Shown: positions 10,900 to 22,043, counted from the stretch's first letter. The stretch: DNA of 64,000 nt from Chrysopilus asiliformis (GCA_964034945.1 OZ035962.1:51702231-51766230), one strand, 5' to 3'. Notes: generated by a model from the sequence alone, not told the origin. Translations and numbers: made by a program.

Positions 10900-11683
10900 G
10901 TACAGCGATTTTTGTGCAAAAGGTGATAAGTGATAAAAGCCGTGATAACAATAAAGACACAAATTCCTGTCAATGTATGCTTGTTTGCATGCACCTGTGT
11001 TGGTGATATTTTATTGGAAAGTCGACTGGAAATTTCCCTCGAAATTTGTATATGGTCACACTAGCTGTGCTTTTCACTTTGAACTGTCACTGACGCACCG
11101 AGATTTTTCGAGGGTGGCTGAGTTTTGTTTTGTGTCTTGAAATTTGTAATACGCGAATTCCTGTCATATTAGATGTGTCTCCTCCATCGCTATAAAATAA
11201 AATCAAAACTTCATCTGTAAAAAAACCATTTTGTGTAAATATAAGCCGCAATAAATTGAATTTGAACTTGAATTAAATTCAATGAATTTCAATTTTTGTG
11301 TGTTGATTGATTCGCGAAAAAATGTCACAAATTAATGTTAAAATTGTTAATGTTTAGGTTGCTAGGCCAACGGCGGAACAACGGCTGCTTCTCATAAATT
11401 TAGTGGAGAAGAACTTCTCTGTTTTGCACCGCCGTTTAACCCCCAACGGAAAAGCCAACAAACAGCGTATTTGGGAAGAGATAACAAGGGAATTCAACAG
11501 AAAAGGGCCACCACAAAAAACTACAGGGCAACCGGGTTCCCAAAACCAAATTTTTTTTTGTTTTCGAGATAAAATTTCCCAGTCTTGTGACTTTCTGAAT
11601 TGAAATTTGAAAAACTTCCCATTTCATTTATCACGGGAAAGATCACGGGAAAATTATCACCTTTTGCACAAAAATCGCTGTAC
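10900..11683 (+). mobile_element. Z element copy 2
   Basis: Starts GTACAGCGATTTTTGTGC at 10900 and ends with its inverse at 11683 (784 bp). It is highly similar to Z copy 1 across the left ~490 bp and right ~145 bp. The middle carries a zeste/Myb-like coding fragment missing from copy 1. It sits between the inverted THAP segment and the transposase linker. Confidence 0.65.
11322..11603 (+). pseudogene. Zeste/Myb-SANT-like DNA-binding protein fragment of Z
   Basis: From ATG 11322 the frame reads MSQINVKIVNV, a TAG at 11355-11357, then a domain with RLLLINLVEKNFSVLH and IWEEITREFN. The Trp and spaced hydrophobic residues fit the zeste-type trihelix (Myb/SANT-like) DNA-binding domain, ending with an RxT-Q-like box. 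Z copy 1 has the same TAG at the same place and keeps only the first part of the domain (RLLLINN then stop). The shared stop means either that both copies descend from a dead parent, or that an intron skips it. No transposase is present. Confidence 0.5.
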
Positions 11684-13847
11684 TGATGTCCCAGAAACAT
11701 TATTAATTGAGAAATCACAATTTCCTGAGCCTTTTACTAAAAAAGTAGAAACTAAGGAAAGTGTTTCTTCATCTGTAACTCTTAAAAAAACATTTAATGT
11801 AATAGATGGCCCGAAAAATAAAAAAAAATAATCTTGAGAAAGACTTAGAGTATCACTTTGAATTTAACTCTTTCTGAAAAATTAGAAAATAAGTCTAATG
11901 AGGGTCGAACATTTGTAAGGTGCCAGTTACAGCATAAAGGCATTGGAAAGAGAATGAAAAACAATTGGCTTTAAATTTTTATTATAAATCTCCCGCACTA
12001 TATAAAGATATGTTGGCTAAAGGATTTGCGCTTCCATCAACAAGCACTGATTTGAAATGACACTCTTTGTTAAGATTCGAGACAGGTTTTTCCAAGCTGA
12101 TACAAGATATGCTGTCAAAAAAGATTTCGGAAATGTCTTCTGTACTTAATAGGCGTTGTATTCTTGTCTTTGATGAAATGTCCGTAAAATCTGAACTAGA
12201 ATATAATCAGAAGGATGACATTGTGTATGGTTTCGAAGACTTTGCAAATAGTGAAAGAACCTGTAGCATGGCAACAACTGCTTTGATTTTGATGATCCGT
12301 GGACTTAATGAAAATTGGAAGCAATGTATTGGTTATGTGGCTGGACATATTTCGGGTGATCGGCTATATTTAATTTTAAAAGATGTTTTGGAAAAGATAA
12401 TTAATATTGGTTTTAATGTTGTTGGTGTAACCTGTGACCAAGGTCCTAATAACAGAAAATGCATGAAAAGGTTTGAAGTGTCTGCCAAAAACCCATATTT
12501 TTTCACACAGAATGAAAGAATTTTTTCTTTCTTTGATGTTCCTCACCTCTTTAAGAGTGTGCGAAACTGTCTATCAGGTCGATTATCATAGACGCGTCAC
12601 TTTTCGTGACTCGAAATTTGCATGTTGTATTTGTTGTTTTGTACCAACAACAACAGGCAATTTCGAGTCACGAAAAGTGACGCGTCTAAGATAATCGACC
12701 TGTATATTCTAATAATATTTCGATTGGTAGTGAAATTATTTCCTGGGACATTCTTAAATTGTTATATGCCATTGATAATGGAATGATACGTGCAATGTAT
12801 AAATTGACAGATGTTCATATGGATCCTAAAAATTTTGACAAATTGTCAGTCAAATTAGCAACTCAGATTTTTAGCAATTCTGTGGCTGCTGCAATCTATG
12901 CTGTGGTTAGCTTAAATTGCTTCTCAGATCATGACAAACAAAAAGCCAAGAGCACAGCTTGCTTCATATCAAAAATGAATAATCTATTTGACACTCTGAA
13001 TAGTTGTTCTAAATTTTCAAAAAATCCCAACAAGAATGCATTATGTGGTGAAAACATTAAAAATTTATCGGAGATGAAAATTTTTATATCCAAATGGTTT
13101 TGTCATGGGCGAATGGCAAGACCTTACTGCTTTGATGGTTTAATCCAAACTATCACAGCGTTTGAGATGCTTTGGGATGACCTGAAAAACTCTGGCCAAA
13201 GTTATATAATTTCTTCACATTTAAATCAAGACCCTCTTGAAAACATGATATCAATGCTTAGATGTTTTAAGGGCACATATGAAAAAAATCTTTCAATTTA
13301 TAGGGTATATAGAAATTTAAAGCAAATCCTTTTTCAAAATGTGACATATTCAGAGTATTCTAGCTATGAATATAGCGATTCGATGAACTTGATAAATTCA
13401 GCCGGTGGACTTGCTCCTTTTACTGCATTACATTCAAAAGATACAACGGATACTTTTGACTTTGATGATGATGTAGGAAATATAAATGATGAGGATATGA
13501 ATTTCGACATTTCACCTGAACAGAAGTTTGAAGAAAATTCAAAATTATATTTTTTTGGTTATATTTGCCACTCATTAAAACTAAAAATAAAATGCCACCA
13601 TTGCATAGCACATATGATAAATGAAAATCCTGATTTCCTCGAAAAATATAATTTAATAAAATTGAAAGCGTATAAAACAAGCAATTTGTCTGAGTTTGGG
13701 TCATTAACAATTCCTTCCCAAGTATTTGAAAATCAGCTAAATATTATATTTGACGAATTTCAAAAAATATTCGAAGTCGTAAAATTCAAAACCAATATTT
13801 TGGACGCTCATATTTTTCCTCTGATTAATGAAAAAATTACACAATGA
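11684..13847 (+). pseudogene. P-superfamily transposase linker and catalytic region
   Basis: After the linker, 12067-12574 encodes RCILVFDEMSVKSELEYN (catalytic Asp region), VVGVTCDQGPNNRKCMKRF and FSFFDVPHLFKSVRN. After the MITE, 12706-13847 encodes the GTP-binding/insertion domain and a C-terminal half with SSHLNQDPLENMISMLR, which carries the last acidic residue of the P-type RNase H fold. Removing the MITE plus one TAT copy (131 bp) rejoins the two parts in one frame of about 550 codons. Upstream defects are the TGA at 12058 and a slip near 11940. It ends in a TGA at 13845-13847 within cacaatgacc. Confidence 0.8.
12575..12702. mobile_element. 128 bp palindromic MITE, TSD TAT
   Basis: Two arms of about 50 bp (CAGGTCGATTATC, tagacgcgtcactttt, cgtgactcgaaatt) face each other around a short centre (tgttgtatttgttgtttt). 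Flanks are TAT at 12572-12574 and 12703-12705. Excising the element plus one TAT restores the transposase frame (tgt cta tat tct). The superfamily is uncertain; a 3 bp target duplication is typical of PIF/Harbinger, whose usual site is TWA. Confidence 0.85.
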
Positions 13848-14496
13848 CCAGGCTGCAACGATAAGTTCTTTGTCGTAAAACGAATAGTTATAATTTTACT
13901 CCATGTTAAAATAAAAAGGGTTAATACTAGTGTCAAAACGAAGGATAAATCATTGAGAAAGTCAATCGTCCAAGGTCGAGAAAAGTAGATGGCTCATTAA
14001 AGAATAAAATACTCCTTACTGTAATATCTAAATCTAAAACAGATACTAAATTCTACTTTTGAAAAATATATTTAAAATGATATTTTTTGTACGGCTTCTG
14101 TAGCAAATTGTTTCGACTCAACAGTTTTCACACAATGTTTTTTAATCGCAAAACATTTGAATTTTTAAAAATTCTTCTAAAACCACAAATTTTCATATTT
14201 TCAGAATGTCGAAATAGAAACTCACACATGAGCAAAGAAATCACAGAAACTGTACCCAGCAAGATTCGGAACTAGTTACGTAACTAGTGGAGTAACGTGA
14301 TAATTCACTGTTACCCTATGCGTGAATCTTCTTAGAGCGTTGGGAAAAAACTCACGTGCAATTGACAATCTGTGTGAATGTCTATCGCACTTACTCCAAC
14401 ACCAAACGTATATAAGTATGTCTTGCTCTAGCAATGTAGAAACGAGACAGCCTTATGCTTATTAGGTGTGAGATGAAATGAGACGAAATATGTGAA
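13848..14496. other. Non-coding; includes an 18 bp palindrome
   Basis: Probable 3' flank of the P-like element, with no TIR identified. A perfect palindrome, ACTAGTTACGTAACTAGT, occupies 14271-14288. The sequence to 14496 repeats GTTAC/GTAAC several times and may be a MITE together with the next palindrome. The 62-codon frame at 14087-14275 shows nothing recognisable. Confidence 0.4.
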
Positions 14497-14560
14497 TATT
14501 TTGTTACCAGTAACGCTAAAAGTAACATGTGTTACTTTTAGCGTTACTGGTAACAAAATA
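14497..14560. repeat. 64 bp near-perfect palindrome
   Basis: The left arm, tattttgttaccagtaac then gctaaaagtaac, and the right arm pair with a single central mismatch. It could extrude a cruciform or be a MITE terminus pair. GTTAC/GTAAC recurs within it and in the 14271-14330 stretch. Confidence 0.75.
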
Positions 14561-15257
14561 CTCTGATAATTTTATTTTTATTAAAGTGTTTTCCGAATCC
14601 TCATTTCTTGTGTTTTCCGGATCCGCATTTGGCGAAGCAGGAGCGTTTGCTATTCCCAATGAAAACATCGAGTGGAAACTCCACAATTTGAAGATCCGAG
14701 TTCAAATTAAGGAATTCCCGAATCATTCGATGTTGCTTTCGCAGATATGTCACTGGGAATAACAAAAGTTGATGCAAGAACAGAATGGTTGGATGGAATG
14801 ACATTAGTTTGTCTCTCTTCGTCCAATGGCGATGCGAAAGTAAATAAGAATACTTCACCACTACACGCACATTTACATCCTTCTACAGATGCGAAGTGTT
14901 GCATTTGTAGTTGAACACGTTTCTAAAATCTTGCTGGGTACCAATTCGATGCATTAATTGTGCCTGTGTGTATACAGATTTTCATTCAGCCGCCCCTTTC
15001 GCACTGGCCCGAAAGCGCCTTAAAGCTCTTTTAACTAAGAAAATATCAACGAAATTCAGAAATTGTACACTCAGCAGTGACGTTTCTTCTAAGGTGCGAG
15101 GGTGTTCACTGCACACCCTACTGAAATCCAATATGTATCGGAAATCTATTGTTAATTAATGTCTTTTTTTGTGCCAATTCTTTCGACAATTTACCAATGG
15201 CAATGGTTGCCTAAAGCACCCGCACCCTACATTACCAACCTGTTTCTTTATCTTGCG
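14561..15257. other. No supported gene
   Basis: Several short overlapping frames on both strands, none with a recognisable domain. The sequence is less AT-rich than its surroundings and could be a decayed coding fragment. A short phrase, caccctactgaaa, at about 15113-15126 recurs at about 16442-16454 beyond the hAT fragment. Confidence 0.3.
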
Positions 15258-15556
15258 ATCTTTCGACCAACCAAGTGTTTTCCACTTTACAGCGAACCAA
15301 AGTAAAAATTGCTTGTGGCCTTCTTTCCTACTCGCCCCTTAGCGAAACACACTCGAAACGCAATACCGACTCTTTCGGTCGTTCGACCGACTCGAGTGTT
15401 CTCCACTTTACAGCGAACCAAAGTAAAAATTTCTTGTGGCCTTCTTTCCTACTCGCCCCTTAGCAAAACACACTCGAAACGCAATACCGACTCTTTCGGT
15501 CGTTCGACCGGCTTGAGTGTTCTCCAATTTACAGCGCACCAAAGCAAAGTAAAAAC
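15258..15556 (+). repeat. 121 bp tandem repeat, about 2.5 copies
   Basis: Successive units begin tctttcggtcgttcgacc at 15371 and 15492, with a diverged first unit from about 15258. Each contains ccactttacagcgaacca, cttgtggccttctttcc and acacactcgaaacgca. It lies upstream of the hAT-like gene, so it could be subterminal repeats of that element. Confidence 0.75.
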
Positions 15557-15882
15557 ACATATGACTAAGTAAAAGTCTATAATAAAAAACGTTTCACCAC
15601 ACACAAAGTTCACAAGAAGCAACCGCACACAACGATGAATTTGGGTGCTCCAGAAAAAGCCGCACGGCGAACCGATGCGATGTTGCTTGCTGCTGGCCGC
15701 GATGCTGCGAAACCCGACAATAGAAAACCGACCATCGTATGGCCGTTCGGCTGACGTGCTGATGCGTGTGGGTGTGTGTGCCAAGCAAAACAGCAATATT
15801 GCTTGCTCATCAGCTCAGTCAGTTTCTGATTTTACAGGTGTTCAGTTGGCTTTTGTGTATGAGAAATAATTAATTTAATATT
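15557..15882. other. Upstream region of the hAT-like gene
   Basis: GC-richer than its surroundings. Overlapping minus-strand frames look like shadows. It is the probable 5' untranslated region of the following gene, possibly with an intron, since tttctgattttacag|gt at about 15823-15840 resembles an acceptor. No TIR found. Confidence 0.3.
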
Positions 15883-16419
15883 ATGGCTTGTGAATGCGGA
15901 TGCGCAATCGAAAAATTGTTTGAGAAACCATTTTCTCAATTAAATATCGAGGAAAAATTGGAAATTATAAATTCAGGTAAGCCGACACCGGCATTTCCCG
16001 ACTTAACTTGCAAAGTAGTATCGAAAGGAAAATCTTTTAGTAGACATTTTCAGCCTTCTTCTTATGAATCAAAATGCTGGCTATGCGGTTGCTCTGCTAT
16101 TAATAAATTATTTTGTTGGTCATGTTTACTTTTTTCAAGTAATCAAGAAAAGGGTGTTTGGACTACAGGCTACAATGATTTAAATCATTTAACTGCCGCA
16201 ATAACAAAACATACCGTCTCCCAAGTGCACATTAATAATATCGTTACATTAAAAACTTATGGAAATACACGCGTTGATTTATTACTCGACAAAGAAAAAA
16301 AAAACAAAAAATACAAAAACAAAAAAATTAAAAAAAAAATTAAAAAAGAAAAAAATTGGATCTTCGTCTATCACGTCCCCGACGTGATCCTGGATAAAAC
16401 TAAGAGTAGACGTCTATAA
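15883..16419 (+). pseudogene. ZMYM/TTF-type zinc finger of a hAT transposase, truncated
   Basis: From ATG 15883 the product has a conserved lead (LFEKPFSQLNIEEKLEI), then the TTF-type finger: SKCWLCGCSAINKLFCWSCLLF, VWTTGYNDLNHL and HTVSQVH. These are the Cys and His ligands of the finger found at the N-terminus of ZMYM1-like hAT transposases. After about residue 135 the product turns into Lys/Asn low complexity (A-rich DNA, 16290-16350), and the RNase H core is absent. 16420-16560 contains no further coding. Truncated element or 5' part of a dead copy. Confidence 0.7.
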
Positions 16420-16560
16420 TTTAACAGAAACTTAATATTGAACACCCTACTGAAAGCAGCACGCCACGTCACTGATACTCAGTGACATCTAGTGCGAAAG
16501 CCTGTAGTTCAAGAGTCCATATCTATGTGTAACATATATAATCAATGGTATGGCGAATCT

Positions 16561-17114
16561 TTTTATACCCGTATGGTGAAACCAAAGGATATATTAACTT
16601 TGCTTTACCGTTTGTAACGCCAAGATCCCGTCATCACACACAAAAATGAATTACACCAGTGTGTTTAGAATGATAAAAAAAAATTGAATTTTCCATGTCC
16701 GTCCGTCCGTCTGTCTGTCTGTCTGTCTGTGGCGCGGATTGCAGGCGCACGGATTGAGCTAGAGACTTGAAATTTTGCGCAGATTCGTTTTTCGTAAAAT
16801 GCGAGGCTAAGTTCGTTAATGGGCAAAAATGGACCATTATGGGGGTACCCCCCAAACGAACGAAAACGTTTTTTGCTAATATCTCAAAAACGATGCATCC
16901 TATCAAAAAAGTCCAAGAACAAAAGTTATTTAGGATATGATTCTACATAAAACTCCCATACATCAAAATCCGATTGGAATAAATTTAAAAAAATCTTATT
17001 GGAAAGTTTGACTTCAAAGTGGAATTTTGGTACAACTGTTCGAATTTTGATACGAATATCACCATACTGGTTTTCAATAATTGCCAGATTGGCAATTATA
17101 GCTTTTGTTATGTT
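16561..17114 (+). mobile_element. mini-me/DINE-1-like repeat, copy A3
   Basis: Complete copy: TTTATACCCGTATGG start, GTCC/GTCT microsatellite at about 16697-16732, gctttt gttatg end. It is directly followed, head to tail, by copy A4 with no spacer. Confidence 0.65.
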
Positions 17115-17603
17115 TATACCCGTATGGTGAAACCAAAGGGTATATTAACTTTGCCTTACCGTTTGTAACGCCAAGATCCCGTCATCACACAAAAAAATGA
17201 ATTACACCAGTGTGTTTAGAATGATAAAAAAAATTGAATTTTCCATGTCCGTCCGTCTGTCTGTCTGTCTGTCTGTCCGTCCGTCTGTCTGTCTGTGGCG
17301 CGGATTGCAGGCGCACGGATTGAGCTAGAGACTTGAAATTTTGCGCAGATTCGTTTTTCGTAAAATGCGAGGCTAAGTTCGTTAATGGGCAAAAATGGAC
17401 TATTAGGGGGGGTACCCCCCATACGAACGAAAAAGATTTTTGCGAATATCTCAAAAACGGTGCATCTTATCAAAAAAGTCCAAGAACAAAAGTTATTCAG
17501 GATATTAGTCTACATAAAACTCCCATACATCAAAACCCGATTGGAACAAATTTTAAAAAATCTTATTGGAAAGTTTGACTTCATAGTGAAATTTTGATAA
17601 AAC

Positions 17604-18658
17604 CAGTGTTCAAAACGCTCCCATTTGTAGTCTTTCGTTCTGCTCCCAAGGAGGCATTGAAATCAATAGAAAATAAAAATCACGCTCTAGAGAACGAAAT
17701 TCGGCATTTCAGAAAAACGCTCCCAAGAACGAGAACGAAATTTTTGTTTTTACGTTCTTGCTCTTAGGATTTTTATACCCGTATGGTGAAACCAAAGGGT
17801 ATATTAACTTTGCTTTACCGTTTGTAACGCCAAGATCCCGTCATCGCACAAAAAAATGAATTACACCAGTGTGTTTAGAATGAGAAAAATATTTAATTTC
17901 TGCATGTCCGTCCGTCTGTCTGTCTGTCTGTCCGTCCGTCCGTCCGTCTGTCTGTCTGTCTGTGGCGCGGATTGCGGGCGCATGGATTGAGCTAGAGACT
18001 TGAAATTTTGCGCAGATCCGTTTTTCGTAAAATGCGATAATGGACAAAATGGGCAAAAATGGACCATTAGGGGGGTACCCCCCATACGAACGAAATCGTT
18101 TTTTGCGAATATCTCAAAAACGGTGTATCTTATCAAAAAAGTCCAAGAACAAAAGTTATTTAGGATATGATTCTACATAAAACTCCCATACATCAAAATC
18201 CGATTGGAATAAATTTTAAAAAATCTTTTTGGAAAGTTTGACTTCAAAGTGGAATTTTGGTATAACTGTTCGAATTTTGATACGAATATCACCATACGGG
18301 TCTCCAATAATTGCCAGATTGGCAATAATAGCTTTTGTTATGTTTATATTTGCATTTTGTTTTTACGTTCTTTGAGAACAGAACGTTAATGCTGGGAGCG
18401 AAATATCGTTCTCTCACTATTAAAATACATACTTATATGTGTGTGTGCATCATACCAAAAAGCCATCGCTCGAGGCTTTCATTCATTTTTATGCGAGACC
18501 CACAAACCGGTTTGAACAAGGAGCGAAAACTTAAATAGAAATCATTTCGTTCTTAACTTGGGAGGGAGAACGAAAAATGTGCATAGCTCGTTCCGACTCC
18601 TAGCAACAGTACAGCGGAGCGAAAAGAACGATATAACAAAATAAAGTTTTGAACACTG
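17604..18658. mobile_element. Non-autonomous hAT element, TSD GATAAAAC
   Basis: TIRs are CAGTGTTCAAAAC (17604) and GTTTTGAACACTG (ends 18658). Both flanks are GATAAAAC, an exact 8 bp duplication at 17596-17603 and 18659-18666. The interior is rich in aacgttc/gaacg and gctccca motifs and does not code. A mini-me-like copy (A5) is nested inside, so the original element was about 480 bp. Confidence 0.9.
17771..18344 (+). mobile_element. mini-me/DINE-1-like repeat, copy A5
   Basis: Complete copy nested within the hAT MITE, which is itself within copy A4 of the same family. The microsatellite spans about 17906-17963. This three-level order shows the family was active both before and after the hAT MITE inserted. 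Confidence 0.65.
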
Positions 18659-18742
18659 GATAAAACTGTTCGCCATTCACTTAAATCACCATACGGGTTT
18701 TCAATAATTGCCAGATTGGCAATTATAGCTTCTGTTATGTTT

Positions 18743-19021
18743 AAAATTGCATTTGACTGGTTTAGGGTTCAGGTGTTTGCTAACCCGCGTCGCATGGAAT
18801 TTAAAACCTTGTGTAGGTATTTTTTCGCGCATCAGCGTAACAAAAAATGTTTTTTGTTAGGGCAATAAGGGCTCCAATGGAATTTACTGTAATTTATTTC
18901 AAAATTGAAAAATTCGAGACTTGAAGCATGAGATTATTTCCTCCTATATTATTTCCATAGTTCCATTTAAAAAAATAATCATCATTTAATCACTTTCCTC
19001 CCCCACGAATAGAAATATATA
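18743..19021. other. Short non-coding spacer
   Basis: AT-rich sequence between copy A4 and the left TIR of the Tc1 element. I see nothing recognisable in it. Confidence 0.3.
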
Positions 19022-19156
19022 CAGCCTTGGACAAAAGTATTGAGCACCCTGTAAATTTTTTAATATACAAAATCTCATGCTCCAAATCAATCATATTGTT
19101 TATTAAAATTTTGTCGGCATCTAAAAAATAAAATTTAAACAATAGTCAAGTGGCTG

Positions 19157-20794
19157 CAGCGCCGGCTCTATGGTTCTATGCGCCCTATGCAAGTTATTTT
19201 TTTGCGCCCTATGCAAGTTTTTTTTGCGCCCTTTTTGTTTGAATTAAAAAAAAAGTGTAGGGTAGGAGCGGGCTTATTGAATTACCGGGCATGTTGAATT
19301 ATTGCAAAATTTAAAAAAACTACTCAGTCAATTTTTTTTAAATTTTAGTATGTTGTTAGTACTGATATCCTCTACTTGCCATAAAATTTTGACAGCGATA
19401 CCTTATTTATATCGTAATTGACAGGAATATGTGTGTTTTTGGCTCTAAAAGTAAATATTAGACTATACAGTGATTTACCCATTTCTCATACAAATTTTTG
19501 TCAATCTGGAAATTTTTTGTATTAAAAGTGTTGTGCAACACCTCTAGAATAAAAAAAAAATCGTGAGACATTCAAATTTATTGTTTTTGTGATTTTTCTA
19601 AGAGAAAATATCAAAAAAGTGGGTTGCGGGTAAGTTGAATAACGGCTTGGCGGGCAAGTTGAATCATTTTTTTCTTACGTATTTTTTGTTTTTTTGACGT
19701 TTGTTTCACATTTCCCTTGTTCTTTTATCAATTTTTGTTTGTTTCTTGATGATTTTTTACATTTTTTATAAAAACGCAGCAGGAAAACAATCAAAAATTG
19801 GACAACAAAAAAAAAATGAAATAAGCGATTAAGTAAATCGTAAATTTCATTGTTTTTTTCATATTTACATTATGTAGTGTATATTTAAAATTTTTACTTA
19901 ATAAAATACTTTATTTCATTCTTTTTTTCTTAAGAAATAACGTTTTTTCATTCTTAAGTATGAAAACTTACAATTATTCAACTTACCCGCACCACTTGCA
20001 AATCGGCGGGCATGTTGAATCACCCTTTAAATTGAGCTGGAGGGCAGTTAATAAAACATTTAAAAAAAAATTTCTTCTATGAAATGTAGTCAAGGAATCC
20101 CTCTATCGAATGGCTTAACCATTGGAGCGATATGTGATTTTATGTGCGCGCTACAACCTAAATTCTAAAAAGTAATTCAACACGCCCGCTCCTACCCTAC
20201 ATATGGCAGATAAGTAAATAAATTTAAAGGCACAAAACGTTTTATGTAAAATAATTCATACAAATAAAATAATTACAAGTTCAACGAATTATAATAGTTC
20301 AACATAAAGTATAAAAAAAGTTAACAATTTTATTTATTTAAGTTTCTAAAATTTTATTTTTCTTGCTTTTAAATTTGCGGATTCTTCAATTATTTCATTA
20401 GTGTCGATTTTTTCACAAATATCTCTTTCAATTGCTATCATCGATAACTAATCGCTCCTGCGATAATTTTTAATTTCGAAAATGATCTCTCACCACTTGC
20501 AACTGAAACTGGAAGACTCAAAAATATTCGTAAAGCAACAGTTACGTTCACGAATATATTTTCTAGCAAATTCGAATAAAATATAGATCACAAAAAATAT
20601 TTGAATTTGTATTTAGAGTTTTCAAATATTTTTTTTAATAAATTAAACAGAAATTTTTTTTGAAAAATTTTTGTTTACACAAATATAAAAAATGAAAAAT
20701 ATATAATTATTTAAATCGAAAGAGGAAAGGCGCCCTTTAGATCGGCGCGCCCCCATGCCTTGCATGGTCTGCATATTAGGTTGAGCCGGGCCTG
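19157..20794. mobile_element. Non-autonomous hAT, TSD AGTGGCTG
   Basis: Ends CAGCGCCGGCTC at 19157 and GAGCCGGGCCTG finishing at 20794, with AGTGGCTG repeated at 19149-19156 and 20795-20802 (8 bp). Just inside the left end 'gcgccctatgcaagtt' occurs twice, and 'gcgcccttta' and 'cgcgccccc' lie near the right end. A 0.94 kb TA-flanked MITE is nested at 19260-20197. No transposase. Confidence 0.85.
19260..20197. mobile_element. TA-flanked MITE with repeated subterminal motifs
   Basis: TIRs are GGGTAGGAGCGGGC and its inverse, about 28 bp with two mismatches, flanked by TA (19258-19259, 20198-20199), as for Tc1/mariner-type insertion. The motif GGGCA(T/A)GTTGAAT or its variants recurs at about 19292, 19625, 19652 and 20010, and inverted near 19975 and 20175. 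These may be transposase-binding repeats. The interior does not code. Confidence 0.8.
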
Positions 20795-21609
20795 AGTGGC
20801 TGGTTAGTAACAAAACATCTAGAACCTTAAAAATTTGCTTTTGTGGTGTTTTTTGATATCCGATTAGTTCGCTTTCTCAGCTCGCTGTGAAGACATACAG
20901 TTGTGTAGTGCCTTGAAGTGATTTTTGAAGTGATAACTTCTTTAGGCGCGTTGGGCGATTTTTGGATGGGTAAAAACTTATGGTTTGGCGTCAGCATTTG
21001 CTTTCCACAAAACGTGACGCTTTCCACATTGGAAAACCTTTCAACTTCCAAAGCTTCAACTTCCACATTGGAAAACTTTTAAAAAAAGCACCTCAACTTC
21101 CAAAGCTTTCTGTTATGGTTTTTTCGATAATGATAATGAAGACCTCGGTGCAAAAAGCGGTCATCTCCACTTTTTCAAATTTTTCAGGAGAGACAAAAAA
21201 CATATTAGCGTGAAATTTTTGCTCTGGGACAAAGTTAACAATTTACAGTTTAAATCAAGCATGTATTCTTACATCATTTTAATTTGAGATAAATCCATAT
21301 TTTTTTTTTGAAAAAGTTATGGATATTTTAAAGTTTTGGACATAGCTGTTTCTTGCACCCAAGAGCAAAAAAGCGGTTTTTAAAATTTATTTATGACTAC
21401 AAAATACAGTCCAGACTTATTAACTAGCCTTTATTTAGTAAAAAACAAATAAAAAAAAAAACATGTGTGTGCAGTGCACACGCGGTAGAAGTGAAACCTT
21501 AGGAAAACTAAACAGCGAGAGAATGAGACGAATGCGGTATCAGGTGTGGGATAGTTATAGCGTTTATTTATTATAATATTGGTACCAAGTTCAAAAGTCA
21601 TATTATATT

Positions 21610-21868
21610 TTTATTGAAAATCTAATACCGGATTCGTGATCAGCGACCCCAAAAACCCTAAAATGCAAATTTTTCCGGGGAAAATGGGAAAAAGGATATT
21701 TTCATTATCCTTACAGGACCTTCCGTTTCGAATTTTGAAAATCTAATACCGGATTCGTGATCAGCGACCCCAAAAACCCTAAAATGCAAATTTTTCCGGG
21801 GAAAAATGGGAAAAACGATATTTTCATTATTCTTACAGGACCTTCCGTTTCGAATTTTGAAAATCTAC
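21610..21868 (+). repeat. Satellite D, two units
   Basis: Two near-identical units of about 120 bp (ataccggattcgtgatca, gaccccaaaaaccctaa, attatccttacaggacc). Same family as 8140-9130. Confidence 0.8.
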
Positions 21869-22043
21869 ATAGCTAAAAACCTGCTCCTGGCAACACAGAT
21901 TATTTTGCAAAAACCGCATAAAAATCGGTCCAGTAGTTCTTGAGTTTTGTAATCTCAGGCAGACAGACAAACAATAAAACATCCATTTTTATTTATATAC
22001 GAGTAGATATGTATATATTGCAATTTATGACGAAACATAATTT

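Larger units (their letters stand above)
9515..13847 (+). pseudogene. P-superfamily (THAP/P element) transposase gene, multiply interrupted
   Basis: Reconstructed order: an ATG (9515, ATG GCA TCA) immediately before Z copy 1; a THAP zinc-finger exon now on the minus strand (10659-10895); a linker (11684-11831, VPETLLIEKSQFPEPFTK); then the catalytic region (about 11940-13847). P-element transposases bind DNA through an N-terminal THAP domain and cleave with an RNase H-like fold. Damage: two Z insertions, THAP inversion, an A-rich slip near 11820, a frameshift near 11940, a TGA at 12058-12060 where family members have Trp, and a MITE at 12575. Clearly dead as it stands. Sections are described separately. 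Confidence 0.7.
17113..18742 (+). mobile_element. mini-me/DINE-1-like repeat, copy A4, split by a hAT MITE
   Basis: The left part runs 17113-17603 (microsatellite at about 17249-17298). The right part resumes at 18667 and ends gcttctgttatgttta at 18742. The interruption is the 8 bp-TSD hAT MITE at 17604-18658, so A4 is older than that insertion. Confidence 0.65.

Noticed and set aside
13420..13710. Minus-strand ORF in the P-like transposase
   Set aside because: Shadow of the sense coding frame, which has clear family motifs.
15449..15869. Overlapping ORFs of 62-115 codons
   Set aside because: They cross the 121 bp tandem repeat and leader region and show no recognisable motif.
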